Shown here: piece by piece, positions 42,567 through 51,238 of the stretch
Layout of the letters: the number at the start of each line of letters is the position of its first letter
Position numbering within the stretch: the first letter of the stretch is position 1
Assembly: GCF_019739195.1 (NCBI RefSeq)
Contig: NZ_JAHHDS010000003.1
Coordinates: 1,302,001 to 1,366,000 of the forward strand
Direction: 5' to 3'
From: Microcella sp.
GTDB taxonomy: Bacteria > Actinomycetota > Actinomycetes > Actinomycetales > Microbacteriaceae
Length of the DNA stretch: 64,000 nucleotides
Position numbers and translations under genes: made by a program
Notes under the pieces: model-generated
What the model saw: only the letters and a program-made list of their open reading frames with translations
What the model was told of the DNA's origin: nothing
The model's database searches: none

Positions 42567-42851
42567 ATGAGTCTCACCGTTCGCCACGAACCCGATGCCG
42601 ACCGCTACGCCGTCTATGAGGGCGACGAGTTGCAGGGTTTCATCATCTACGAGCACGCCGGCACGACGCTGAGGCTGTTGCACGCCGAAGTGCCGCCCAT
42701 GATGCGCAACAAAGGCGTCGGAGGCGAGGTCGTGCGTGTCATTCTCGACCACCTGCGCGAGGAGACGTCTGACCGCGTGCAGCCCGTCTGCGGCTTCGTC
42801 GTCACCTGGATGCGCCGCCACCCCGAGTACGCCGAGCTCACGACGCGCTAA
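42567..42851 (+). CDS. Small GNAT-like acetyltransferase (YidJ/DUF4442-free type)
   Basis: 94-aa protein with a compact acetyltransferase fold. LRLLHAEVPPMMRNKGVGGEVVRVILDHLRE matches the acetyl-CoA-binding segment of the GCN5-like N-acetyltransferase-related family. VCGFVVTWMRRHPEYAEL is the typical ending. The substrate is unknown. TAGGGT (42555-42560) lies six bases before the ATG and includes the stop codon of the previous gene. Confidence 0.8.
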   Translation: MSLTVRHEPDADRYAVYEGDELQGFIIYEHAGTTLRLLHAEVPPMMRNKGVGGEVVRVILDHLREETSDRVQPVCGFVVTWMRRHPEYAELTTR

Positions 42852-42888
42852 GCACCCTCACCTCGCACAGCGATTGCGGGCGAGCGCG

Positions 42889-43194
42889 TTAGAGGCGGAT
42901 AGTTCCTTCGTAGCCGTCACCGGCATCCGGGTCGCCCTCGGTCTGGATCACTCCGAGATCGCCGTCGCCGGGAATCGGCGCGGGCGCGGGCAAGGTGGTC
43001 TGCCGGTCGAGCTCGATCGACGCTTCGTGGCGCGTGGGGTTGAAGACCTCATCGCCGATGCCGACGAGCCCGCCGCCCGAGCCACCGCGACGCGACGCGT
43101 CACCCCGCAGGTCGATCCACCCGCGACGCTGGGCGATCGTGCCCATCACGCCGACACCGAGCACGATGAGCACCCACCCCCACCACTCGATCAT
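42889..43194 (-). CDS. Small single-helix membrane protein
   Basis: 101 aa, not recognised. One N-terminal membrane helix (WWGWVLIVLGVGVMGTIA) is followed by an Arg/Gly-rich stretch and an acidic, Pro-rich C-terminus containing EVFNPTRHEA. That motif recurs in short actinobacterial membrane proteins I have seen but cannot name. TAGGCT lies six bases before the ATG (leaderless). Convergent with the GNAT gene. Confidence 0.65.
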   Translation of the reverse strand: MIEWWGWVLIVLGVGVMGTIAQRRGWIDLRGDASRRGGSGGGLVGIGDEVFNPTRHEASIELDRQTTLPAPAPIPGDGDLGVIQTEGDPDAGDGYEGTIRL

Positions 43195-43282
43195 TCGTCG
43201 AGCCTACCGAGAGTGCCCGTGGCGCTAGAGCGTGCCCGCCCGGGATGAGCACCGTCATGCGAGACGGGCACAGTCGGCGTGC

Positions 43283-44071
43283 TCAGTCGCGCAGCGGCAG
43301 CACGATGGGGCGGTCGGATGCTCCCAGGCGGTGAATCTGCACGTCGAGCCCGTAGACACGCCCGACTCGATCGGCCGTCATGACCTCGGTCGGCGTGCCG
43401 ACGGCGTCGAGCCGCCCACCGTCGAGCAGTGCGATGCGGTCGGCGTAGGCACCCGCCAGCGAGAGGTCGTGCACGACGACGACGACCGCGCGGCCTTGGC
43501 CGGCGAGCTCGCGCGCGAGGCGCATGACGTCTTCTTGGTGCCGCAGGTCGAGCGCGGCGGTCGGCTCGTCGAGAAAGACGACCGGCGTGCGCTGAGCAAG
43601 CACCCGCGCGAGCGAAACGCGCGCTTGCTCGCCGCCGCTGAGCGTCGTGAACCGGCGACCGAGCAGGTGCTCGATGTCGGTCGCCCGAATGGCTTCGAGC
43701 ACGGCCTGCTGGTCGTCGGCGAGCTCGGCGGTGCGGATCCAGGGACTGCGCCCCATCTGCACGATCTCGATGACGCGGAACGGAAAGCTCACGACGTTGG
43801 CCTGCGAGAGCACGGCACGGCGCCGGGCGAGCTCGAGCGGACGAAACGAGCCGATCGGGCGGCCGTCGAGCTCGACCGTGCCGGCCGCCGGCTGCAGGTC
43901 GCCGCTGAGCACCGAGAGCAGTGTCGACTTTCCGGCGCCGTTGGGCCCGACGAGCGCGAGCACCTCGCCTGTGCGCACCTCGAGGTCGATGTCGGCGAGA
44001 ATCTCGCGCTCGTCGCGGCGCACGCGCAGACCGCGGGCGATGACGACGGCCGTGCCGGGTTCGGCGCTCAT
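43283..44071 (-). CDS. hmuV: Heme/iron-siderophore ABC transporter ATPase
   Basis: 262-aa ATPase of a type II metal-chelate importer. Walker A GPNGAGKSTLL, signature LSGGEQARVSLARVL, Walker B VVFLDEPTAAL, and the switch His in VVHDLSLAGAYADRI. The pattern fits HmuV/FhuC; heme is a guess. ATGA overlap with the permease gene upstream. A longer frame running into the permease gene is rejected. Confidence 0.92.
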   Translation of the reverse strand: MSAEPGTAVVIARGLRVRRDEREILADIDLEVRTGEVLALVGPNGAGKSTLLSVLSGDLQPAAGTVELDGRPIGSFRPLELARRRAVLSQANVVSFPFRVIEIVQMGRSPWIRTAELADDQQAVLEAIRATDIEHLLGRRFTTLSGGEQARVSLARVLAQRTPVVFLDEPTAALDLRHQEDVMRLARELAGQGRAVVVVVHDLSLAGAYADRIALLDGGRLDAVGTPTEVMTADRVGRVYGLDVQIHRLGASDRPIVLPLRD

Positions 44072-45108
44072 GCCCACCCCCCGCTGCGGCGGCGCTGGCG
44101 GTAGAGCAGCCAGAAGAAGAATGGCCCGCCGACGAGCGACGTCAGCATGCCGATGGGCAGCTCGGCACCCGACACGAGGGTGCGCGTCATGAGGTCGGCG
44201 AGCACGAGCAGCGCCCCGCCGCCGACGGCGCTCGCCAGAATGAGCCCGCGGTGCGCCGGCCCGATGATCATGCGGATGATGTGCGGCACGACGAGCCCGA
44301 CGAACGCGATGATGCCCGTGAAGGCGACGGCCACGCCGGTCAGTAGCGCCACGAGCACGATCGAGACGAGGCGCAGCTGCTCGACGTTGACGCCGAGGTG
44401 CCGCGCGTTGCGCTCGCCGAGCGACAGCAGGTCGTAGCGCCGGGCGAGCGCGAACGACAGCAGAACGCCGATGACCGTGACACTCGCGACGATCGCGACC
44501 TGTGACCACAGCGAGCCGCCGAGCGAGCCGAGCTGCCAGAAGACGATCTGCTCGCGGCTCGCCGTGTCGGCGACGAACAGCACGAAGGCGATGCCGGCCT
44601 GCGCGATCGCGTTCACCGCGATGCCGGTGAGCAGCAGGGTGACGACTTCGGTGCGGCCTCCCGCCCGCGACACTGCGTAGACCAGCAGTGTCGCGACGAG
44701 TCCGCCGAGGAAGGCGAAGAGCGCGACCCCTGCTCCGCCGAGAACGGATGCGCCGAGCACGATCGCCGTCGCCGCCCCGAGAGCGGCTCCTGACGAGACG
44801 CCTACGACGCCCGGCTCAGCGAGCGGGTTGCCGAAGATGGCCTGCATGACGGCACCGGCCACGGCGAGCGCCGCTCCGACGACGAGCGCCATGACAATGC
44901 GCGGAAACCGCACGACCCACAGCGTGCTCTCGATGATGGGGTCGGTCGGCGCCCACACAGTGTCAATGCCGATCGCGCGCAGCAGCGAGCCCGCGACCTC
45001 GGTCGGCGTGATGGCCAGCTGACCCGTGATCGCCGACAGCACGATGCCGCCGACGAGCACGCCGGCGAGCAGCAGAATGAGCGCGAGGGCTCGCGATCGT
45101 GACGTCAC
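44068..45108 (-). CDS. hmuU: FecCD-type ABC permease
   Basis: 346-aa permease with about ten helices, BtuC/FecCD fold. NPLAEPGVVGVSSGAALGA and GAELPIGMLTSLVGGPFFFWLL are family hallmarks. The GTG start at 45108 lies 10 bases after the lipoate-ligase stop. A longer frame into that gene is rejected. The matching periplasmic binding protein is not adjacent: the gene before it is a lipoate ligase, so the importer is incomplete here. Confidence 0.9.
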   Translation of the reverse strand: MTSRSRALALILLLAGVLVGGIVLSAITGQLAITPTEVAGSLLRAIGIDTVWAPTDPIIESTLWVVRFPRIVMALVVGAALAVAGAVMQAIFGNPLAEPGVVGVSSGAALGAATAIVLGASVLGGAGVALFAFLGGLVATLLVYAVSRAGGRTEVVTLLLTGIAVNAIAQAGIAFVLFVADTASREQIVFWQLGSLGGSLWSQVAIVASVTVIGVLLSFALARRYDLLSLGERNARHLGVNVEQLRLVSIVLVALLTGVAVAFTGIIAFVGLVVPHIIRMIIGPAHRGLILASAVGGGALLVLADLMTRTLVSGAELPIGMLTSLVGGPFFFWLLYRQRRRSGGWA

Positions 45109-45118
45109 CGAACCAGCC

Positions 45119-46168
45119 TCACGGCACCCGGTTGAGCCACTCGGGCGTCGAGAACTTGCTGTCGGCGAGCGCCTGCGCTCGAGCGAGCTCGTCGTCGGTG
45201 AGCGCGGAGTCGGTGAGCCCGTACTGCCCTCGGAAGGTCGCGATGAGCCGCTCGATGACCTCGTCGCGCGGCAGACCGGTCTGCGACTTGAGCGGGTCGA
45301 CACGCTTCGCGGCGCTCGCGATGCCTTTGTCGCTGAGCTTCTCGCGGCCGATGCGCAGCACCTCGGCCATACGCGCGCCATCCATGTCGTAGGCCATGGT
45401 CACGTGGTGCAGCACGGCACCCGCGCCGAGGCGCTTCTGCGCGGCGCCGCCGATCTTGCCGAGCGGGCTCGTGATGTCGTTGAGCGGCTGGTAGCTCGCG
45501 TCGATGCCGAGACCCTGCAGCCCCTGAATCACCCACTCGTCGAGAAAGGCGTACGAGTCGGCGAAGCTCATGCCCTGCACGAGCTCGATGGGCGCATAGA
45601 GCGAGTAGGTGATGGCCGACGCAGGCTCGATGAACATCGCCCCACCGCCCGAGATGCGCCGCACGACCTCGAAGCCGTACTTCTGGGCGTTGTCGTGATC
45701 GACCTCGTTCCTGACGCTCTGGAACGAGCCGATGACGACGGCTGGGCTGCTCCACTCCCAGATGCGCAGGGTCGCACCGCGTCGGCCCTCGCCGACCTCT
45801 TCCGACAGCACCTGGTCGACGGCCATCTGCTGTAGCGGAGCGAGCGCCGGGCCGCGCAGCAGCTGCCAGTCGTAGTCGGCGAAGCTCGTGGCACTCGCGA
45901 GCGCGCGCCGCACGGTCGTCGCGACCGCTTCGGGGCTGAAGCCGAGCAGCACGGCGCCGTCGGGCAGAGCATCCCGCACCGCGCGTGCGATCGTCGCGGC
46001 GTCGGTGTCGACGGGCAGCCCGTTGACGGCCGACTCGATGGCCGCGATGGCCTCGTCGGGCTCGACGAAGAAGTCGCCCGCGAGCCGGAAGCCGCTGATG
46101 CGACCGTCGACCGCTTCGAGGTCGACGACGACGAGCTTGCCGCCCGGCACCTTGAATTCAGCGTGCAT
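45119..46168 (-). CDS. Lipoate-protein ligase A family, accessory domain at the N-terminus
   Basis: 349 aa. Residues 1-85 (GGKLVVVDLEAVDGRISGFRLAGDFFVEPDEAI) look like the lipoate ligase accessory domain that normally sits at the C-terminus (Lip_prot_lig_C). Residues 95-345 are the catalytic domain: RIWEWSSPAVVIGSFQSV, VVRRISGGGAMFIEP, and SPLGKIGGAAQKRLGAGAVLHHVT with the catalytic Lys. It activates lipoate with ATP and attaches it to E2/GcvH. TAGGCT six bases upstream (leaderless) includes the stop codon of the preceding gene. The permuted order is noted as a finding. Confidence 0.87.
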   Translation of the reverse strand: MHAEFKVPGGKLVVVDLEAVDGRISGFRLAGDFFVEPDEAIAAIESAVNGLPVDTDAATIARAVRDALPDGAVLLGFSPEAVATTVRRALASATSFADYDWQLLRGPALAPLQQMAVDQVLSEEVGEGRRGATLRIWEWSSPAVVIGSFQSVRNEVDHDNAQKYGFEVVRRISGGGAMFIEPASAITYSLYAPIELVQGMSFADSYAFLDEWVIQGLQGLGIDASYQPLNDITSPLGKIGGAAQKRLGAGAVLHHVTMAYDMDGARMAEVLRIGREKLSDKGIASAAKRVDPLKSQTGLPRDEVIERLIATFRGQYGLTDSALTDDELARAQALADSKFSTPEWLNRVP

Positions 46169-46177
46169 GCTGTCAGC

Positions 46178-47029
46178 CTATTCGCCGGTGGCTGCGGGCC
46201 GAGCCGGGTCTGCTGCGTACTGCGACCACGACCCCGGGTAGAGCCGGCCGGGCGCGAGGCCGACATGCTCGACGACCAATAGGGTGTGGCACGCCGTGAC
46301 CCCAGAACCGCAGTAGCTGATGACCGGGCGCTCATCGGCACCGATCGCCGCCAGGCGGCCGCGCAGAGTGTCGACATCAAGCAGCGTGCCGTCGGCGGCC
46401 ACGTTGTCACGGCACGAGAGGCTCGCCGCACCCGGAATGTGCCCGGGGCGAGCATCCACCGGCTCGGTCTCGCCGCGGTAGCGGTCGAGGGTGCGCGCAT
46501 CGAGCACGAGCGCGGTGCCCTCCGCGGCCGCCGCCTGGGTCTCGTCGATCGTCGCGAGCAGGTGCGCGGGCCACGAGCGTTCGGTGAAGGATGCTGGCAC
46601 CGGGTCGACCGGCCCTGTCTCGAGCTCGTCCTGCGGGTGCGCTCGCTGCCACGCGTCGACTCCCCCGTCGAGCACGGCGGCCTCGAGCCCGAGAGCCCGG
46701 AGCATCCAGACGAGCCGCGCCGCGATCACTCCCCCCGCGTCGTCGTAGACCACGACGATCGACTCGTCGCCGATACCGGCCTCGCTCATGCCGCGTGCGA
46801 AGACATCGGGTTCGGGCAGCGGGTGTCGGCCCGCGTCGGCCGAGGGCGGGCCCGCGAGCGAGCGATCGAGGTCGACGAAGACGGCGCCCGGTACGTGCCC
46901 GGCGGCGTGCGCCTCGGCACCGGAGCGGCCGTCGAGGTACCAGCGACTGTCGACGATCACCACGGCGCGTGCAGCCAGCAGCCGGTCGAGTTCGGCGACG
47001 TCGATGAAGGGGGCGAGGGCGCGACTCAT
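46178..47029 (-). CDS. Sulfurtransferase (tandem rhodanese domains)
   Basis: 283 aa, two rhodanese repeats. The N-terminal one (VVIVDSRWYLDG...) is inactive, as usual. The C-terminal one carries the catalytic Cys in ISYCGSGVTACHTLL. CGSGVTA is the 3-mercaptopyruvate-type loop. It transfers sulfur from thiosulfate or mercaptopyruvate to thiophilic acceptors. The start at 47029 (MSRALAPF) follows TACGCT by seven bases. ATG 47035 is in frame but would begin inside the presumed transcript's first base region. Its promoter overlaps that of the cupin gene. Confidence 0.92.
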   Translation of the reverse strand: MSRALAPFIDVAELDRLLAARAVVIVDSRWYLDGRSGAEAHAAGHVPGAVFVDLDRSLAGPPSADAGRHPLPEPDVFARGMSEAGIGDESIVVVYDDAGGVIAARLVWMLRALGLEAAVLDGGVDAWQRAHPQDELETGPVDPVPASFTERSWPAHLLATIDETQAAAAEGTALVLDARTLDRYRGETEPVDARPGHIPGAASLSCRDNVAADGTLLDVDTLRGRLAAIGADERPVISYCGSGVTACHTLLVVEHVGLAPGRLYPGSWSQYAADPARPAATGE

Positions 47030-47036
47030 GCCCATC

Positions 47037-47046
47037 AGCGTAGGGT
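47037..47046. promoter_or_regulatory. Overlapping divergent -10 boxes
   Basis: TACGCT for the sulfurtransferase (minus, 47042-47037) and TAGGGT for the cupin gene (plus, 47041-47046) share two base pairs. The two start codons are only 23 bases apart. Confidence 0.65.
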
Positions 47047-47052
47047 GCGGGG

Positions 47053-47397
47053 ATGGACCCGATCGCGATGGAACTTGCCGTGCTGGCCGACTTTCTGCTC
47101 GCGAAAGCCGCCGAGAGCCCGCAGCGGCGCGCGGCCCAGAAGATCGACCTCGATCACGAGCAGCTGCGCGTGACGGCGATCGGCTTCGCCGAGGGCGGCG
47201 AGCTGCCCGAGCACAAGAATCCGGGCGAGGCCGTGCTGCAGGTCGTGCGCGGTCGCATCCGTCTGACCGACGCGACCCGCTCGATCGACGTCGGCGAGGG
47301 AACGCTCGCGCGCATCCCGAACGGCGTGCACAGCGTCACGGCACTCGAGCCGAGCGTCATCGTGCTGACGGCGATCTCGTTGCCGGATCGACCGTAG
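47053..47397 (+). CDS. Cupin-domain protein
   Basis: 114 aa, single cupin barrel. GFAEGGELPEHKNPGEAVLQVVRGRIRL matches cupin motif 1 and GTLARIPNGVHSVTALE matches motif 2. Metal ligands are probably His in motif 1, Glu in the GEAV segment, and His in motif 2. No function can be assigned. Leaderless start: TAGGGT six bases upstream. Confidence 0.8.
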   Translation: MDPIAMELAVLADFLLAKAAESPQRRAAQKIDLDHEQLRVTAIGFAEGGELPEHKNPGEAVLQVVRGRIRLTDATRSIDVGEGTLARIPNGVHSVTALEPSVIVLTAISLPDRP

Positions 47398-47414
47398 CGC
47401 TCACGTTGTCGCTT

Positions 47415-47450
<36 letters not shown>

Positions 47451-47470
47451 GCCGCAGCACCGTCCCGTGA

Positions 47471-47525
47471 CTTCCACAACTACGGAACGGGCGAACTTTC
47501 TTCACCCCTTCCGTAGTTGTGGAAG
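47471..47525. terminator. Perfect 17-bp inverted repeat between convergent genes
   Basis: CTTCCACAACTACGGAA (47471-47487) is exactly repeated in reverse complement at 47509-47525, with a 21-base loop. It lies between the convergent cupin and lipase genes, so a bidirectional terminator is the simplest role. The moderate G+C of the stem and the long loop are unlike the other terminators here, so a dispersed repeat is an alternative. The rest of 47526-47640 shows nothing clear. Confidence 0.5.
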
Positions 47526-47640
47526 CGCCGCGGCTGTCATTGCTGTGCGCGCGCGGATGGCGCGGGGCACCCCTTCGGCAGGGCTCCGCAGCGGAGCGGA
47601 CTCGGCAGCGGGACGGAGAGCGAGTTTCGCGCCTTGCGGA

Positions 47641-48513
47641 TCAGTCGGAGGCGAAGAGGCGGCTGTCGAGCCACGCGATGAGGTCGTCGCGCACCTCTTG
47701 CTGATTGGTCTCGTTGAAGACCTCGTGGCGGGCTCCGGGGTAGACGATGAGCTCGACGTCGGTCAGTTCGCCCTTGCGCAGGTAGGCGTCGGCGAGCTTC
47801 TTGGCGCTCTTCTCGCCGGCGAGCGGGTCGTCGTCGCCGACCATGATGAGCAGCGGAACGGGCGGCTGCACGCGTTTCGGCGTGCCGTAGAGCCGCAGAC
47901 CGTCGCGCACGCCGAACAGCTGCAACACCTTCGCATCAGTGGTGAGCGGGTCGGCCACGAAGGCTTCGGCGACGGCAGGGTCGCGGCTGAGCCACTCGGC
48001 CCCCGTGGTGCCGAGGTGCTTGTGGCGCGCGTTGAGGTCGCCGCCGTTCATGTCGAAGGGAGTGCGCAATGCCGTGCCGGTCAGCACGACGGCGTCGTAG
48101 GGGTGCTGACCCTCGTTGAGCAGGTTCTGCACCATAAGCGAGCCCCACGAATGGCCCAGCATCGTGAAGGGAACAGTCGGATGCTCGGCCTTCGCCAGCG
48201 CGGTGAGCTCAAGCAGGTTCTGTTGCGTGGCGCGCAGGCCACCCACCCCGAGCTTGCCGATCTTGCTGAGGTCGCCCTTCCAGTACTCGACGCCCGTGGC
48301 GCCGTGGCCGCGGTGGTCGTCGGCGTAGACCGCGTAGCCGGCGGCGACGAGATCTTGCGCGAGTAGCTCGTAGCGCAGCGCGTGCTCGCCGACTCCGTGC
48401 GCAAGCTGCACGACGCCCTTCGGCTTGCCCGGCGCCCACACGTAGTAATGCACGACGACACCGTGCTGGTCGGTGAAGGTGCGGTGCTGGCGCTCGGCGG
48501 TGATCTTCGGCAT
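47641..48513 (-). CDS. Alpha/beta hydrolase (monoacylglycerol lipase-like)
   Basis: 290 aa, cytosolic, no signal peptide. The lipase pattern VQLAHGVGEHALRYELLAQDL (oxyanion HG), nucleophile elbow MLGHSWGSLM, then the acid Asp near VGDDDPLAG and the His in YPGARHEVFNE. Most similar in style to monoglyceride lipases/lysophospholipases. AGGAGG nine bases before the ATG sets the start. TAGGAT further upstream gives a short leader of about 17 bases. Confidence 0.9.
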   Translation of the reverse strand: MPKITAERQHRTFTDQHGVVVHYYVWAPGKPKGVVQLAHGVGEHALRYELLAQDLVAAGYAVYADDHRGHGATGVEYWKGDLSKIGKLGVGGLRATQQNLLELTALAKAEHPTVPFTMLGHSWGSLMVQNLLNEGQHPYDAVVLTGTALRTPFDMNGGDLNARHKHLGTTGAEWLSRDPAVAEAFVADPLTTDAKVLQLFGVRDGLRLYGTPKRVQPPVPLLIMVGDDDPLAGEKSAKKLADAYLRKGELTDVELIVYPGARHEVFNETNQQEVRDDLIAWLDSRLFASD

Positions 48514-48600
48514 GGGTAGTGGCCTCCTGCGCTCGATCCTAGGCGCGAGCGCTCGTCGCACACAGGTTGTTCGCCAGGCTCATGAGCTATGCTAACGATA

Positions 48601-49032
48601 GTGAGCAAAGAGAACGAAGAGACTGACGCCGACGAGCAGCTGCGCATGGTCATCCAGCGCCTCGCCCGCCGCATACGAGCCGAGCGCGCCGGCGAGAGCA
48701 TCAGCGACACGCAACTGGGTGTGCTGTGGCGCCTGCGCACCGACGGAGCCACAACGCCGGGTGAGCTCGCCACCGCGGAGCGCGTGAGCGCGCCCTCGAT
48801 GAACCGCACCCTCAACGCCCTCGAGGCGAGCGGCTTCGTGCGCCGCGACCCGAGCGACGACGACGCGCGCAAGGTGCGCGTCACGCTGACCCCGGCCGGC
48901 GAGCACGTGATCGCCGAGACGCGGCGGCTGCGGCGGCAGTGGTTCCACTCTCGACTCGAAGAGCTGACCGCCTCCGAGCGCGCAGCACTCGAGGCAGCGC
49001 GTCCGGTTCTCGATCGCCTGGCTGACGCGTGA
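48601..49032 (+). CDS. MarR-family regulator of the adjacent MFS exporter
   Basis: 143-aa MarR protein: ISDTQLGVLWRLRTDGATTPGELA, recognition helix VSAPSMNRTLNALEA, wing DDDARKVRVTLTPAG. The GTG start follows TATGCT (48588-48593) by seven bases. The sequence around the start, CTAT...ATAG over 48587-48601, is partly palindromic and could be an autoregulatory site covering the -10 box. It overlaps the MFS gene as GTGA, so they are co-expressed and MarR probably controls the exporter. Confidence 0.9.
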   Translation: MSKENEETDADEQLRMVIQRLARRIRAERAGESISDTQLGVLWRLRTDGATTPGELATAERVSAPSMNRTLNALEASGFVRRDPSDDDARKVRVTLTPAGEHVIAETRRLRRQWFHSRLEELTASERAALEAARPVLDRLADA

Positions 49033-50390
49033 ACGCGATGTTCCGCTCGCTGGCGGGCGTGAACTACCGCATCTGGTTCGCCGGGGCGCTGATCTCGAAC
49101 ATCGGCACCTGGATGCAACGCACGGCCCAAGACTGGTTCGTGCTCACCGAGCTCACCGAGAACGATGCCGCCGCCGTGGGCGTCACGATGGCGCTGCAGT
49201 TCGGGCCCGCTCTCGTGATCGGCCCCTTCGCGGGCGTCATCGCCGACCGCATTCCGGGTCGGCGTCTGCTCGCCATGACGCAGATCGCGCAGGCGCTGCT
49301 GGCCCTCGCGCTCGGGCTCATCATCGTGCTGGGCGTCGCCGAGTTGTGGATGGTCTATCTGCTCGCCCTCGGCCTCGGCGTCGCCACGGCGATCGACGCT
49401 CCGGCCCGCCAGACCTTCGTCGGCGAGCTCGTCGGCACGGCCGAACTGCCCAATGCCGTGGCCCTCAACTCGGCATCGTTCAACACGGCCCGCCTGATCG
49501 GACCTGCTGTGGCTGGTCTGCTCACCGTGCTCGTCGGTGCGGGCTGGGTGATATTGATCAACGTCGTCACCTTCGCCGCGATGCTCGTGGCACTCGGGCT
49601 GCTGCGCGCAGGCGAGCTGCACCCGATGAAGAAGCAGGGTCGCGGGCGCGGGCAGCTGCGAGCGGGCATCCGCTACGTGACACAGCGCGCCGATCTCGTC
49701 GTGGTGTTCGCGATGGTCTTCGTCGTGGGCACCTTCGGGTTCAACTTCGCGATCTTCACCGCCACGATGGTGCGCATCGAGTTCGACCGCGGAGCCGCCG
49801 ACTTCGGGCTGCTGTCGTCGGTCATCGCGATCGGCTCGGTCGCGGGGGCGCTGATGACAGCTCGACGCGAACGCCCGAGGCTGCGAGTCATCACGCTCGC
49901 CGCGCTGGGCTTCGCGGGCTTCATGGCGATCGCCGCAGTGATGCCCACGTTCGAGCTTTTCGCCCTCGCGCTGATTCCGATCGGTTTCTTCGCGCTGACC
50001 ATGATCACCAGCGCCAACGCCTACGTGCAGACGACGACGCGAGCGAGCATCCGTGGTCGAGTCATGGCGCTCTACTTGACCATCTTCATGGGCGGCACCC
50101 CCATCGGCGCCCCCGTGCTCGGGCTCGTCGCCAACGAGCTCGGCGCGCGCTGGGCCATGGGGGTGGGAGCCCTCGCGGGCCTCACCGCGGCGATCATCGC
50201 CGTTGCATGGATGCGCAGCACGCGCAATCTGCGCATTCGACGCACCCCGGCCGATGAACCGTGGTGGCGACTGCGCGTGCGCTACGACGGCGACGACCGG
50301 GAGCGCGAGGACTACGACGCGCGCATGCGCGACCTCGACACGGCGACGCAGGAGATCGCGATCGTCGAGGCTGAGATGCGCAAGACCTAG
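49029..50390 (+). CDS. MFS transporter (MFS_3/EntS-type exporter)
   Basis: 453 aa, twelve helices, cytosolic ends. YRIWFAGALISNIGTWMQRTAQDWFVL is the characteristic start of the MFS_3 family (EntS, macrolide-type exporters), and GVIADRIPGRRLLAMTQ is its loop 2-3. The C-terminal tail of about 70 residues is charged and soluble, unusually long. GTG start coupled to the MarR gene. The substrate is probably a toxic compound sensed by MarR (inference). Confidence 0.9.
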   Translation: MNAMFRSLAGVNYRIWFAGALISNIGTWMQRTAQDWFVLTELTENDAAAVGVTMALQFGPALVIGPFAGVIADRIPGRRLLAMTQIAQALLALALGLIIVLGVAELWMVYLLALGLGVATAIDAPARQTFVGELVGTAELPNAVALNSASFNTARLIGPAVAGLLTVLVGAGWVILINVVTFAAMLVALGLLRAGELHPMKKQGRGRGQLRAGIRYVTQRADLVVVFAMVFVVGTFGFNFAIFTATMVRIEFDRGAADFGLLSSVIAIGSVAGALMTARRERPRLRVITLAALGFAGFMAIAAVMPTFELFALALIPIGFFALTMITSANAYVQTTTRASIRGRVMALYLTIFMGGTPIGAPVLGLVANELGARWAMGVGALAGLTAAIIAVAWMRSTRNLRIRRTPADEPWWRLRVRYDGDDREREDYDARMRDLDTATQEIAIVEAEMRKT

Positions 50391-50392
50391 GG

Positions 50393-51238
50393 CTAGCCCT
50401 CGCGCGTGATCTCGACCGTCACGAAGAGCTTCGAACTCGACGGCCCGGCGTAGACGCCCCGCAGAGGCGGCACGTCGCGGTAGTCGCGGCCGCGGCCGAC
50501 GATGACGTGGCGGTCGGCGATGTCGATGGCGTTGGTGGGGTCGTAGCCCTGCCAGGCGCCGTCGAACCACTCGACCCAGGCGTGCGACTCGCCCGCGACC
50601 GTCTGGCCGATCTCGGCGTCGGGCACGGGGTGCAGGTAGCCGCTGACGTAGCGGGCGGGAATGCCCACGGTGCGCAGGGCTCCGAGCGCGAGGTGCGTGA
50701 TGTCTTGGCACACGCCGCGCTTGTGCTGCCAGGCCTCGGCGGCCGTGGTGTGCACGCCCGTCACGCCGGGCATGTACTCAACCTCGCTGTGGATGAAGTC
50801 GCAGATCGCGCGGGCCGCCGACTCGGGGTCGGAGGCCGCGCTCGCGAGCTCGCGAGCGCGCTCGGCCACCTCGTCGGGCGGGGTCGTGAGCCGGGTCTGC
50901 ACCGTGCTCTCGACGTTCTGCACGGTGCGCTCGACGAGGTCGGCGAGAGCATCCCAGCTCACGGTTCCTGCAGTGGAGGGGCGCGCACGCAACTCGACGA
51001 GGCAGTCAGAGGTGAGCGACAGCTCGCGGTGGTGGGCCAGCTGTTCGAACGCGGTGACGCGCGTGCCGTAGTAGTCGACGTAGTGGTGCTGCGACGAGGT
51101 CGGGCTGATGTCGAGGTGCGAGAACAGCACGAGCTGCCCGTCGCCACTCGCGGGCAGCATGCGGGCCTCGTTGTACGACGCCGTCACCTCGCCCTCGTAG
51201 TGGAAGCCGGTGATGTGCCGAACGCGCAGACGGTTCAT
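50393..51238 (-). CDS. Transglutaminase-like peptidase-fold protein
   Basis: 281 aa. N-terminal beta domain (about 1-105) of the type found before bacterial transglutaminase cores, then the core: Cys in KRGVCQDITHLALGALR, His in GESHAWVEWF, Asp in GYDPTN. Third gene of the ATP-grasp/alpha-E/transglutaminase operon; its ATG overlaps the alpha-E stop. Families with this order are proposed to make or process peptide tags; the reaction is unproven. Confidence 0.9.
   Translation of the reverse strand: MNRLRVRHITGFHYEGEVTASYNEARMLPASGDGQLVLFSHLDISPTSSQHHYVDYYGTRVTAFEQLAHHRELSLTSDCLVELRARPSTAGTVSWDALADLVERTVQNVESTVQTRLTTPPDEVAERARELASAASDPESAARAICDFIHSEVEYMPGVTGVHTTAAEAWQHKRGVCQDITHLALGALRTVGIPARYVSGYLHPVPDAEIGQTVAGESHAWVEWFDGAWQGYDPTNAIDIADRHVIVGRGRDYRDVPPLRGVYAGPSSSKLFVTVEITREG

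Noticed and set aside
48081-50711. An 876-aa open frame on the minus strand
   Set aside because: It is the antisense frame of the MarR and MFS genes and part of the lipase gene. Composition is Arg/His/Asp-rich with no fold signature, while the plus-strand frames show clear family motifs.
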